Shown here piece by piece: positions 17,103-26,721 of a stretch of DNA of 64,000 bases; position 1 is the stretch's first letter; each line of letters begins with the position of its first letter. A program made the translations under genes and the position numbers. Source of the DNA: Brachyspira suanatina. GTDB lineage: Bacteria; Spirochaetota; Brachyspiria; Brachyspirales; Brachyspiraceae. The notes under the pieces were generated by a model. The model saw only the letters and a list, made by a program, of their open reading frames with translations. It was not told the DNA's origin and did not search any database. Where the stretch lies: NCBI RefSeq assembly GCF_001049755.1, contig NZ_CVLB01000001.1, positions 558,001 to 622,000 of the forward strand, given 5' to 3'.

Positions 17103-17597
17103 TTATGAAATAAAGTTAAATGTGAAATATACCATATAATGATCTTTTTCAAATGATAAAAATACATTGTGAAATAAAGCAAATATATAATTAATTACAA
17201 TTGATTTTGAAAATATTTGTGTATTTTCAGGAGATAAAGTTATAATTATACCTACTATAATATAGATTATAGCAGTTGATATAAATAATAGTGCTGCTGC
17301 TCCGATTATTCTATCTACCCAAGATAGATATATTATTTTTAAAATATCTTTTATACTTTTTTCTACTTTAGAAAGTATTATTCTTATTATAGAGTAGGTA
17401 GCTATCAATGATATTATTTTTAATATTAAAGAATGATCAAAATATTTAGACATGTGATTATATATTAAAGGAGCTATTATAAATGTTATTATTATTGCTA
17501 TAACAGGTATTATAATTGATATTAATCCTTTATATAATCCGTATACTAAGACAAATACTAATATAGTAATTAATAATATATCAATATTACTAAACAT
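17103..17597 (-). CDS. CvpA-family inner-membrane protein
   Basis: A 164-residue protein with four predicted membrane segments and the CvpA/colicin-V-production family pattern: an N-terminal ILVFVLVYGLYKGLISIIIP and a central SWVDRIIGAAALLF (compare the family's D-R-GA loop). CvpA homologues are involved in envelope homeostasis in other bacteria, but the biochemical role is unknown. The start overlaps the stop of the upstream MCP-like gene by 8 nt, so it is translationally coupled to the two sensory genes above it. Confidence 0.8.
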   Translation of the reverse strand: MFSNIDILLITILVFVLVYGLYKGLISIIIPVIAIIITFIIAPLIYNHMSKYFDHSLILKIISLIATYSIIRIILSKVEKSIKDILKIIYLSWVDRIIGAAALLFISTAIIYIIVGIIITLSPENTQIFSKSIVINYIFALFHNVFLSFEKDHYMVYFTFNFIS

Positions 17598-19566
17598 TTG
17601 ATGATTTCTTCAATAAAGCTATTATAGGAGCAAATGTAAAGCTGCTTTTCTTCCTATGTGTATTAATAATATTTGATAATGCTTCTATATCAGTATGAGA
17701 GAATGAAGAATAATTTCCTATTTTTTTAGTTATTTCATTAAGATCATCTTTAGATTTTATTACATTATTAAAATTATTAAATATTTTGTATACATCTTGA
17801 TTCTGATATTCTATTTTAGAGTTTAGATTATTTTGAACCTCAAGCATAGCGGATATATTTTCTTTTATTGATAATACTATTAAATTCTGATTTACTAATA
17901 TATTTGACATTACATCATTATACTGCTCTAAAGATTTAAAGTGACTTAATTTTTTTGAGTCAGTATTTATATTATTTTCCATTTCTTCAATGAATTTATC
18001 TATAGTATCTGATATTCTATTTATTTCTTTTGCTATTATATTGCATCTGTCTTTTATATAGAATGAAGAATTTTCTATCATAACTAATCCGGCAAATATA
18101 TCAGTAAGCATTTTTTCTATAGAATCAGTGCCTTTAGATATTTCAAATGATAAAGCACCTATTTCTTTAGCTACTACGGAGAAACTTTTACCATAAAATC
18201 CTGCTTTAGATGCTTGAATTCCAGCATTGATAGATAAAAGATTTGTTTTATTAGTAATAGCTTTAATATATTCTATTGTATTATATATAGATTCTGTAAT
18301 GCTATTTACATCTTTAAATTGATTTGCAGATTCTATTATTGCATTTAAAAATTTATTACAAGTTTCTTTAAAACTTTCTTTTATAAGTCTTAATTCATTT
18401 TTCAATGACATTATTTGTTCATTAGAGAAATCAGATTCTTTCATATTGGAAATGGTTTGATTCAATACTCTAAAATGTTCCTGCATTTGTGATTTATATT
18501 TATCAAAGAATGTAAATATAGTATTTGTATATTTTAATCCGTCTTTTATAATATTCTTTTTGCTATTTTTTGCCTCTATTAATTTATCATTAGCTTCTAA
18601 TATAGAATCTATTTTAGAACTTATTATATTATATGCATCTTTTGCTTCTTTATCTATTTCAAAAACGAACATAGATGTATCCATTAGATTTTTATCTATA
18701 ATGTTTAATTGTTCAGATATTTTATCTATATTATTCAAAGTTTTAAGATTTAGATGTAATTTATTATTCAATACACTTTCTTTCTTTATTGATTCTAAAG
18801 CATTTTTAGCAAAAGATGAGAATATTGATATAGATCTAAATGATGATGATATTACTATAGCAAAACCTATTCTATCAAAACCAATGTTATCCATAGTTTT
18901 TTCTAAATATAAATATCTTACTATTAGTATTAATGCTATAACTATTGATATAATCATAAGTATATTAGATTTATAATCATAATTCATTATCATATCTGTT
19001 AAAGTAGATATAAACATAATTAAGAATACTAATAATATGATATAATTTTTAAATAAATAAAATATTCCGACTGCTTTTATATAATATGAAGTTGTGTTTG
19101 TATCTGGTTCATAGTAGTTAATTGTAGCTGTTAAAAATCTTCTCGGATATAGTATACTAGCTATTATTAGGGCAACAGATAACATAAGAACAATTACAAA
19201 GATGGCATTATTTAAAGTTATTAAATTTTTGTTTTTTGATATAAAACTTTTAGAGTTGATAGGCATTAGTACTATTGCTATCAGTATTATTATATTATTT
19301 GCTAAATATAATACTATTGCTAAATTTGGATTGGTTTTATTTGATCCATAAGTTCCCAAAAATATTATGATAAGAGATATAATATTATATATAAGTATAA
19401 ATGATAAAGTAACTGAAATAGTGATATATGTAACTTTTTTAGTTTTTATAGATAATAATAAATATATCATAATAAAAACTGACATTAAAGAAATACCAAT
19501 AATAGGTGCTAATAATTGTATTACTGTTATATTATATCCATATATTAAATTTGAAAATATATTCAT
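17590..19566 (-). CDS. Seven-TM MCP-like signalling protein, paralogue 1
   Basis: A 658-residue membrane protein. About seven hydrophobic helices (residues 12-245) form the N-terminal sensory part; the rest is a long cytoplasmic coiled coil ending in an MCP signalling domain. The hairpin tip reads KTNLLSINAGIQASKAGFYGKSFSVVAKEIG (split over about residues 455-490), recognisably the MCP tip but with E and R of the canonical AARAGE exchanged for SKAGF, so coupling to CheA/CheW may be altered. There is no HAMP and no extracellular ligand domain. It lies 11 bp after its paralogue, with Shine-Dalgarno AAGGAAT. Confidence 0.8.
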   Translation of the reverse strand: MNIFSNLIYGYNITVIQLLAPIIGISLMSVFIMIYLLLSIKTKKVTYITISVTLSFILIYNIISLIIIFLGTYGSNKTNPNLAIVLYLANNIIILIAIVLMPINSKSFISKNKNLITLNNAIFVIVLMLSVALIIASILYPRRFLTATINYYEPDTNTTSYYIKAVGIFYLFKNYIILLVFLIMFISTLTDMIMNYDYKSNILMIISIVIALILIVRYLYLEKTMDNIGFDRIGFAIVISSSFRSISIFSSFAKNALESIKKESVLNNKLHLNLKTLNNIDKISEQLNIIDKNLMDTSMFVFEIDKEAKDAYNIISSKIDSILEANDKLIEAKNSKKNIIKDGLKYTNTIFTFFDKYKSQMQEHFRVLNQTISNMKESDFSNEQIMSLKNELRLIKESFKETCNKFLNAIIESANQFKDVNSITESIYNTIEYIKAITNKTNLLSINAGIQASKAGFYGKSFSVVAKEIGALSFEISKGTDSIEKMLTDIFAGLVMIENSSFYIKDRCNIIAKEINRISDTIDKFIEEMENNINTDSKKLSHFKSLEQYNDVMSNILVNQNLIVLSIKENISAMLEVQNNLNSKIEYQNQDVYKIFNNFNNVIKSKDDLNEITKKIGNYSSFSHTDIEALSNIINTHRKKSSFTFAPIIALLKKSSNV

Positions 19567-19577
19567 AGCTATTCCTT

Positions 19578-21512
19578 TTACATAACTTTAGAATATTCAT
19601 CTACTTTAGTTTCTAAATCATCTGTATATTCTAAGAATTTCTTCATTTCCTCATTAAGTTTATTAGTTATAGATTCTAAATCATCAGAGGTTGCCAAAAG
19701 CTTGTTCATATCTCTCATAAGGTTTTTTAGCTCAGTGTTTTCTATAGATGCTTTTTCTGATATATCAACTACATAGTCATTAATTTCTTCTATTCTAGTT
19801 TTAATATTTAAGAAGTCATTTTCTTCATTAATAATAATATTTGTCATATTTGATATAGAATTATGCATTTTATCAGTATTTTTTATGATATTCATATTAT
19901 AATCATTTTGTCTTTCCATATTAAGATTAAATTTATTTATTCTTTCATAATGCGTAACAATTTCTTGTGATAATAAAGCTACATTATTATTAATGTTATT
20001 ACTAGAATATGTATATTTTTTAAATATATCTTCTATTTGAAATAATAAATCCTGCATTCTATTGGTTGCCTGAGATGTTTCGCTAACTAGCTCTGTAACT
20101 TCTTTGGATACTACAGAGAAGTTAGTATACCATTCTCCTGCTTTTGAAGCTTGTATACTTGAATTAATTGCAAGTGTTTTAGTTTTATCAGACATGTTTG
20201 TCATAAATGATATAATTCTATTGATCTGGAAATTTAATTGTCCAAAAGTTTCTGATTTTGTAAACTCTTTAGTAAAATTACTTTTTTCCATTTCTAATTT
20301 ATTTTGTAAATCTTCAAACATAGTTACTATGTATCTGCTTTGAGCTTGCAAAGCATATATTTTTTCTACAGAATCATGTAATTTTGAATTTGATTCCTCA
20401 AGTGTTTTTTTCTGTAATTCTACAGAAGCTTGTAAATTTGGGTATGTTTCTATTAATTCATTTATTTTTGTTATATTAATTTTCCCATCATTTATTTGGA
20501 AATTTTCTATAGTAATAAATTCATTAGTGTATTCTATGACTTTATTGATATCATTTTTTAAATTGTTAATAGTAGAGTATGTATTTTCTACTTTACTTAC
20601 TAAATTATTAACAGATTCAGAAAAATTTAGTTTTAATTCAGATAATTTTTCAGCTGTATTTATAGCAGTGTTAATTATTATGGAATCTTGGGCTTTTATG
20701 CTTTCTAAATCATAATATTGTGTAGTTTTCTTATATATCGCTGAAATAAATCTGCTTACTGATAAATATATCATTATAATATTAAATATAGCATATACTA
20801 AAGTAATTCTACTAAATGTAGAATTATTAAAGATTAAGAAATTACTTGAATATTTTGTATATATTGATATTCCATTAAAATCATCAAAAAATGCTAATGA
20901 TATTAATCCAATTAATATCAATAAAAGAATATTTTCCTTAAATTTTTTATTTACAGTCATTTCATATATAAATGAACATATAATTACAAAATAGTATATT
21001 GTAAATACAAAATCTCTTAATATATATACAGTTCCCAATTCTCCTCTGCTTTTTATACTGTATTTCATAGTTTCATTTAATGAACTTATAGGTTGCTCTG
21101 TTGATATGAAAAGCTGAGGGTATAAAAGGGCAATAGCAAATAAAAGTATTAATATAAATATAATAGCTATATATAGTTTATTTAAAATAGAATGGAAATA
21201 TTCGCTTAAAGTCAGTTTATTTCGTATATACATCATCCATGGTATTATAGTTAAAGATAAAGCTAACTGTTCAAATTTATACATATTAAGTGCTAAATTA
21301 TTATGAGGACTGTGTAAAGATGTTATTATATTTGCTGCTTCTAATCCTGAAAATAAAAAAGATAAAAAACCTACAAGTAATATAATAGCTTGTGATTCTT
21401 CGTATAGCTGAAAATATATGTAAGCATATAATATTATACCAACTATTGATATAATAGTTGCTATAACGGGAATTCCTAATTCTAATGTTATAAGAGAAAA
21501 ATCGTAATTCAT
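19578..21512 (-). CDS. Seven-TM MCP-like signalling protein, paralogue 2
   Basis: A 644-residue paralogue of the following gene, with the same plan: seven N-terminal membrane helices (about residues 10-265), then a long coiled coil and an MCP hairpin (KTKTLAINSSIQASKAGEWY, then NFSVVSKEVTEL). The ATG at 21512 was chosen because AGAGG lies 5 nt upstream, and the upstream in-frame TTG has no ribosome-binding site. First gene of a likely three-gene unit with its duplicate and cvpA. The sensed signal is unknown; the lack of a periplasmic domain suggests sensing within the membrane. Confidence 0.8.
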   Translation of the reverse strand: MNYDFSLITLELGIPVIATIISIVGIILYAYIYFQLYEESQAIILLVGFLSFLFSGLEAANIITSLHSPHNNLALNMYKFEQLALSLTIIPWMMYIRNKLTLSEYFHSILNKLYIAIIFILILLFAIALLYPQLFISTEQPISSLNETMKYSIKSRGELGTVYILRDFVFTIYYFVIICSFIYEMTVNKKFKENILLLILIGLISLAFFDDFNGISIYTKYSSNFLIFNNSTFSRITLVYAIFNIIMIYLSVSRFISAIYKKTTQYYDLESIKAQDSIIINTAINTAEKLSELKLNFSESVNNLVSKVENTYSTINNLKNDINKVIEYTNEFITIENFQINDGKINITKINELIETYPNLQASVELQKKTLEESNSKLHDSVEKIYALQAQSRYIVTMFEDLQNKLEMEKSNFTKEFTKSETFGQLNFQINRIISFMTNMSDKTKTLAINSSIQASKAGEWYTNFSVVSKEVTELVSETSQATNRMQDLLFQIEDIFKKYTYSSNNINNNVALLSQEIVTHYERINKFNLNMERQNDYNMNIIKNTDKMHNSISNMTNIIINEENDFLNIKTRIEEINDYVVDISEKASIENTELKNLMRDMNKLLATSDDLESITNKLNEEMKKFLEYTDDLETKVDEYSKVM

Positions 21513-21699
21513 AAATCCTCTGCAATTAATCAAATATAATACTATTATAAGTTAATTTTAATATATTAAAAGTAGAAAAATAAAATTAACAAAAAATAAA
21601 ATACCGTTTATATAATCGGAATTAGTTTATTAAGTATTTACTTACTTATAAGATTTTTTATATGTTCATAATTATCTTACATATAAAAACAAAACAGCA

Positions 21700-23100
21700 T
21701 TATTCTGTAAGTTTTCTTACCCATCTTTCTTTTTTTAGCATTATAACACCAACTGCTATTTTAGCAAAATCGCTTAATTTAGCTATACCAAACATAGCAA
21801 CAGGGCCTACAGTAGTAAATTTTGCTAAAATTAAAGCTAAAGGAGCAAATATTAATAATGATACAGGCACATCTACTGCAAATCCAAATACTGTATCTCC
21901 TCCAGCTCTTGAAACTGCAAATTGCGCATTAATATAAGTCCATATAGGCATATAACAGGCTACAAGTATTACTAAATTTCTTGTTATTGCCTGGGCATCT
22001 ATAGTAAGTTTTGAGAATATAAAAGGTATTAGTAGGGTAGATGACATTTGCACTAATCCGACTACTAAACCTGCTATAACAGATCCATTCAATATCCATC
22101 TGGCTTTATTTTTTGCATCTTCTAATTCTCCGCGTCCTAGTGTACCTCCAACAACTACCATAGTAGATACAAATATTCCCTGAAAAACCAAATAAAATAT
22201 ATTGGCTATGGTAAATCCTGAAGCCATACCTGCTACTGTTTCAGCTCCACCTCGGCTATTATATAAAGCTGTCATAAACATTTCGCTTAGTCCCCAGCTT
22301 ATTTCACTTAAAAATATTAAACTTGATTTTTTTAGCATAGAATAAAATACATTTAATTTTACTTTGAGTATTTCTCTAGTTCTTACATAAAATTTCTCTT
22401 TATGTATTTTTATATATACTATAAATAAAATCATTTCTATTATTCTAGCTATCAATGTTGCAATGGCAGCGCCTGTTTCTTCAAGTCTAGGAGCTCCAAA
22501 ATTTCCATATATAAGTATATAATTTCCAAGAGTATTACAAAATGTAGCTATAACAGATATTATAAGAGGTATATGAGGTTTTCCTATTTCTCTGTATGAA
22601 GTACCTATAGCACCGGATATTGATATAGGTATAAAAGTAAATGCTATTATACTCATATATTTTGTACTTGATAATAGTATTTCTTCCTGAGAAGCATTTC
22701 CTCTTGTCATTAATCTTATAAATATTTCAGGATTAACAAGCATTAATATCATATATGAAATAGAAATAATAAGAGGAAGTATCACTTTAAATCTGAATGC
22801 CTGCTGCATACCTTCTTTATTATCAGCTCCATTATTTTGAGCCATATATATTCCGCCGGCACCATAACAGGTGTTAAGAAGAACTAGATATATAAAATTT
22901 AATTGATTAGATACATTTACAGCAGCCATTTTTATATCGCCAAGTTCTGCAACCATAAAGTTATCTATTAATGATACCATACCCATTATAAGCTGCTGTA
23001 GCATTACAGGTACTGCAATGGATATGCATAATTTGTAAAAATCAAAATTTCCAAAAAGAGTTTTTTTACCGCCATTAAATTTCATTGAATTGGTATTCAT
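21700..23100 (-). CDS. MATE-family efflux transporter
   Basis: A 466-residue polytopic protein with twelve hydrophobic segments in two homologous halves, the MATE (MOP superfamily) arrangement. The N-terminal half starts LCISIAVPVMLQQLIMGMVSLIDNFMVAELGDIKMAAVNV, split at the usual first-helix and VD-FM motif; the second half has the matching SSLIFLSEISWGLSEMFM. Such proteins exchange Na+ or H+ for toxic organic cations or other solutes. It is a single gene; the substrate is unknown. A C-terminal basic tail (KKERWVRKLTE) is normal. Confidence 0.92.
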   Translation of the reverse strand: MNTNSMKFNGGKKTLFGNFDFYKLCISIAVPVMLQQLIMGMVSLIDNFMVAELGDIKMAAVNVSNQLNFIYLVLLNTCYGAGGIYMAQNNGADNKEGMQQAFRFKVILPLIISISYMILMLVNPEIFIRLMTRGNASQEEILLSSTKYMSIIAFTFIPISISGAIGTSYREIGKPHIPLIISVIATFCNTLGNYILIYGNFGAPRLEETGAAIATLIARIIEMILFIVYIKIHKEKFYVRTREILKVKLNVFYSMLKKSSLIFLSEISWGLSEMFMTALYNSRGGAETVAGMASGFTIANIFYLVFQGIFVSTMVVVGGTLGRGELEDAKNKARWILNGSVIAGLVVGLVQMSSTLLIPFIFSKLTIDAQAITRNLVILVACYMPIWTYINAQFAVSRAGGDTVFGFAVDVPVSLLIFAPLALILAKFTTVGPVAMFGIAKLSDFAKIAVGVIMLKKERWVRKLTE

Positions 23101-23258
23101 AGTATAATCTCTGTTATATTAATAAAATTAAAGTATAAATTCGGTCTAATGAATAAAAACGAGATGTAATATATAGCTATTTTTATATTTGTCAATATGA
23201 TTTATATAATTTTTTAGTGTTTTTATAAAAATAATTATATTGAATATATTCTACATTA

Positions 23259-23804
23259 TTATTGATTTTTTGATAATAAAGCCTGCATTTCATTATAAAG
23301 TCTAATCAAATCATTTGCGGCATTTTTTTTTACTTTCAAATTTTTGAATCCATCAGCAGTTTCTACTCTTATATCAGTTAAAACTTTCATTTCTTTTATA
23401 GTGTTTTCAGCATTTATACTGTAGCTTCTATCTACATAAGATGTATCCATAAAATATATAGAAGTTCCGTATATTATTTCGCTTTCTGTTTTAGGCATAA
23501 GAGATGTATAATGAAGAATCAAGTAAGTATTATCTTCAAATTTCAATACTATTTTACTAGTTTCTGCTATATTAAATGAACTGTCTGCTATGTACTGAAC
23601 TTCTAATATTATGTTATTAGGGTCGTTTGCACTTTTAAGTCTGAATTTAATAGTTTCTGACCAATAACTCATAGAAATATAATCTGTTTGATACATTTTC
23701 TGTCCATAAAAAGTATCATTTATTAAATGTACTTTGGCAGCACATGACGATAATGTTATGATAAGTGTAAATAACAATAATATTTTTTTCAATATTATCT
23801 CCAT
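23259..23804 (-). CDS. Hypothetical lipoprotein
   Basis: A 181-residue predicted lipoprotein with a basic N-terminus, a short hydrophobic core and an LSSCAA lipobox (Cys21). The mature protein alternates beta strands (IILEVQYIADSSFNI, SKIVLKFEDNTYLILHY) and ends in a helical segment. No cysteine other than the lipidated one, no catalytic motif, and no family that I can name. It stands alone between the MATE gene and lepB. It was called because of the convincing export signal, proper Shine-Dalgarno (GGAGAT) and normal codon use. Confidence 0.7.
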   Translation of the reverse strand: MEIILKKILLLFTLIITLSSCAAKVHLINDTFYGQKMYQTDYISMSYWSETIKFRLKSANDPNNIILEVQYIADSSFNIAETSKIVLKFEDNTYLILHYTSLMPKTESEIIYGTSIYFMDTSYVDRSYSINAENTIKEMKVLTDIRVETADGFKNLKVKKNAANDLIRLYNEMQALLSKNQ

Positions 23805-23985
23805 AAGATAATCATTTTGTTCTATATTATATAACCTATTTATTTTTTGTAAATAAAAGATTAATGGTTATTAAATATTATCAATTAAATAATTTATACA
23901 ATATAGTTGTAAATTATAATTGCTATTTTAATAGTTTTATTATATACTTTTACATCAATATTTATTATTGGAAGGGGTTAAATTG

Positions 23986-25035
23986 ATGGAGAATCCTATA
24001 AAAAATATTACTGAAACAATAATAGGCGAATGCCGTAATTTTAAACATACATTAAAAGAAATATTATACGCTATAGTAATAGTGCTTCTTATAAATACAT
24101 TTTTAATACAGAATTATCAAATTCCTACAGGTTCTATGATACCTATAATAATGCCTGGAGATAGGCTTTTTGCTAATAGATTTGTATACGGAGTAAAACT
24201 TCCATTTACAGATGGGCTTTTAGGTTACAGGCTTCCAAAAATAAAATCACCTCAAAGGGGAGATTTAGTGGTATTCAGAGCACCTCCTTCTGCTTCTTTC
24301 GGATGTGAATCTGCTATGCCTTATTATGAGCCTTCGCCTTTAGTGCAGATGCTCAAACTTCCTGTTATGATATTTGCTCTTACTCCTTTTACTTGGGATC
24401 CTAGATTTCTTTTTGCTGATTTTTTAGGAGAGAAACTTACAGGAGGAACTCATTTGGCTCCGGCTCCTTTATTCTTCGGACTTAAAACTGTAGATTTAGA
24501 CCCTAGAAAAGAATTTGTAAAGCGTGTTATTGCTACTGCCGGTGAAACTGTAGAGATTAGAAATAAGAAAATAATTATAAATGGAAATGAAATAGAAGAT
24601 AAATGGGGATATTTCTTCTATGGTGATGACAGAGAATTTGTACCTATTATAGATATTTACGGCCCTATATATGTACCTAAAAAAGGCGATGTTATAATAT
24701 TTAAAAAGCTAGTTGACAGAGCTGACTATTATAATGATCTTAGTTCTTTTGAAGTGTATATTAATGATAAAGTGGTAAGCGATGATATTAAATTATGGTA
24801 TTGGATGAATATATATGTTCCTAATACAAAAGATAGACCAGATGAATATATATACAATGTTCCTGAGGATTATTTCTTTGTTATGGGAGATAACAGAGAT
24901 CAAAGTTGCGACAGCAGAATGTGGGGACTAGTTCCTTACAGACATATAAAAGGTCAGCCTATGATTGCTTGGATACAATCAAAAAGACCTGATGATGTGG
25001 AACAAGGCTTCTTCAAATATTTTATAATTAAATAA
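23986..25035 (+). CDS. lepB: Signal peptidase I
   Basis: The membrane-bound serine protease (S26) that removes signal peptides from exported preproteins. A single N-terminal membrane helix (about residues 22-40) precedes the catalytic PTGSMIPIIMPGDRLF, in which Ser is the nucleophile; the general-base Lys is in EFVKRVIATAGETVEI near residue 185; MGDNRDQSCDSRMWGLV is the conserved box D/E. At 349 residues it is longer than Gram-positive forms because of an insert at about 95-170. The ATG at 23986 is preferred over an upstream TTG because AAGGGG sits 8 nt before it. First gene of a lepB-25052-queA unit. Confidence 0.95.
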   Translation: MENPIKNITETIIGECRNFKHTLKEILYAIVIVLLINTFLIQNYQIPTGSMIPIIMPGDRLFANRFVYGVKLPFTDGLLGYRLPKIKSPQRGDLVVFRAPPSASFGCESAMPYYEPSPLVQMLKLPVMIFALTPFTWDPRFLFADFLGEKLTGGTHLAPAPLFFGLKTVDLDPRKEFVKRVIATAGETVEIRNKKIIINGNEIEDKWGYFFYGDDREFVPIIDIYGPIYVPKKGDVIIFKKLVDRADYYNDLSSFEVYINDKVVSDDIKLWYWMNIYVPNTKDRPDEYIYNVPEDYFFVMGDNRDQSCDSRMWGLVPYRHIKGQPMIAWIQSKRPDDVEQGFFKYFIIK

Positions 25036-25051
25036 AAGTAAAGATAAAAAT

Positions 25052-26698
25052 ATGTATGATCAAATTTCTAAAGATACTTTAAAAGAATTATTCAAAATTT
25101 GGAAAGCTAAAAATATAGAAGATTTAGATATTAAGTCTTCAAATGTTTCATTAGTCTCTTTTAAATTTTATTCTTTATCCAAAGAAGCAAAAGATATAGT
25201 TCTTTATGTACTTAAAAATGAAAGCAAAGAATTGAACTCTATAGATATAGCATATTCACTTAAGTATAGTCAGAAGCAAGTACCTGCATTTTTTGATTAT
25301 ATAAATGAAATAAAAAAATCAGGGCTTTTATACTTAAAAATAAAAAGAAGAAGATTAAATTCTCATGACGATACTTTGTATTTTTTGCCGAATGTAAAAT
25401 CAATAATAGAAAGTATAATTTTAAAAGATGATATTAAAATTCCTTATTATGTAGATGCTGCATATACTGCTAATGCTTATAAAAAATATCTTCACAAAAT
25501 TATTCATATATATGAAAATGGTAATATTGTAGAATATAGTAAGGCAAAAATAGATGATGATGAATTATTCACTTTATGCAAATCTAATATTCTTTCTGTT
25601 TATTTTCATCAAAATGATCTCAAAGTTTATGTAGCTGTAAATAATAAAAATGTTGTAGAGAATTTAGAGAAGAGCTTGAAAGAGAATATTGAAAGTTCAG
25701 TTTTTATTTATAATCATTTTAATATATTGAATGATATTGAAACTTTTATATATGAATGCGATGTTCAGAAATTATCTACTGATGATATTAATATAAATTT
25801 TTTAACTAATAATTTAGAGCCTTCTGCTATAATAAATATATGTTTAAAATTAGATTTAATAAAATTGGATAATAAAAATTTTATATCATTAGAATATGAT
25901 AATATAAAAAAATATCTTTCATCTTCTATAGAAGAGAGAATGGATTCTATAACAAAGATTGTTTATAAAAAGTATTCGGATTATTATAAGCATATTTTTT
26001 CTATTATAGAAAAAGAAAGCATATCAAAATCAGTATTATTTATGAAATTAAAAGAAAAGTATAATCTTTCTATAACAGCTGAAACATATAATAATGTTAT
26101 TTATTCTATGTTTATTTTAGGAATTGCTGAAGTTTCTTTTTATGAGAATGCTGTACTTGCAATCAGAAATATAAATACTTATACAGAAGAAAATAATTTT
26201 AGAAAGTCATTCATTAATGGAAATTTTGAGCTCACATTGATAAATCATTATTTGTTTTCTAATAATTTTATTTATATGTGCAATTTATATTTTGAACTTG
26301 ATAAGCAGGAAACAGTTTATACTTATACTATGACTGAAGAAAGCGTATTAAAGGGAAAAACAATTATAAGCGATGAAGGGTCAGAATATTGTTTTGATAA
26401 ATTTTTGGTAGTATTAAAAAATATATTATTAGATAATAATGTAGAGATTCCAAAGCATATAGAAACTAGCATAAAGAGATGGTATGAAAGAGGAATTATT
26501 TCTTATGTATATGATAATGTTACTCTTGTTATAATAAAAGATGCAAATAAATTAGAAGAAATAATTTATGAGGCTAAAAGAAAAGGTATTATTATAACAA
26601 AGATTAATGATGAATACGCTATAGTAAAATCTAGTTCTTCAACTAAAAAAAGTCTTACTAAATTTTTAAGACAGAGAAAGATAATAGTAACATTCTAA
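25052..26698 (+). CDS. Stand-alone Helicase_C_3 (XPB/Ssl2 N-terminal-like) domain protein, divergent
   Basis: A 548-residue cytosolic protein. The N-terminal half looks like winged-helix units (for example IVLYVLKNESKELNSIDIA), and residues about 385-500 resemble the helicase-associated XPB/Ssl2 (Helicase_C_3) domain: an FELDKQETVYTYTMTEESV strand-helix unit, then PKHIETSIKRWYERG, then a strand followed by a GIIITKINDEYAIVKS segment. The match is by pattern only. No Walker motifs or DEAD box are present, so it is not a helicase by itself. It is 16 bp after lepB and 23 bp before queA, so it is co-transcribed with both. Alternative: an unknown spirochaete-specific protein. Confidence 0.5.
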   Translation: MYDQISKDTLKELFKIWKAKNIEDLDIKSSNVSLVSFKFYSLSKEAKDIVLYVLKNESKELNSIDIAYSLKYSQKQVPAFFDYINEIKKSGLLYLKIKRRRLNSHDDTLYFLPNVKSIIESIILKDDIKIPYYVDAAYTANAYKKYLHKIIHIYENGNIVEYSKAKIDDDELFTLCKSNILSVYFHQNDLKVYVAVNNKNVVENLEKSLKENIESSVFIYNHFNILNDIETFIYECDVQKLSTDDININFLTNNLEPSAIINICLKLDLIKLDNKNFISLEYDNIKKYLSSSIEERMDSITKIVYKKYSDYYKHIFSIIEKESISKSVLFMKLKEKYNLSITAETYNNVIYSMFILGIAEVSFYENAVLAIRNINTYTEENNFRKSFINGNFELTLINHYLFSNNFIYMCNLYFELDKQETVYTYTMTEESVLKGKTIISDEGSEYCFDKFLVVLKNILLDNNVEIPKHIETSIKRWYERGIISYVYDNVTLVIIKDANKLEEIIYEAKRKGIIITKINDEYAIVKSSSSTKKSLTKFLRQRKIIVTF

Positions 26699-26721
26699 AT
26701 TTTAAAAAGTGATAAAAAGTT

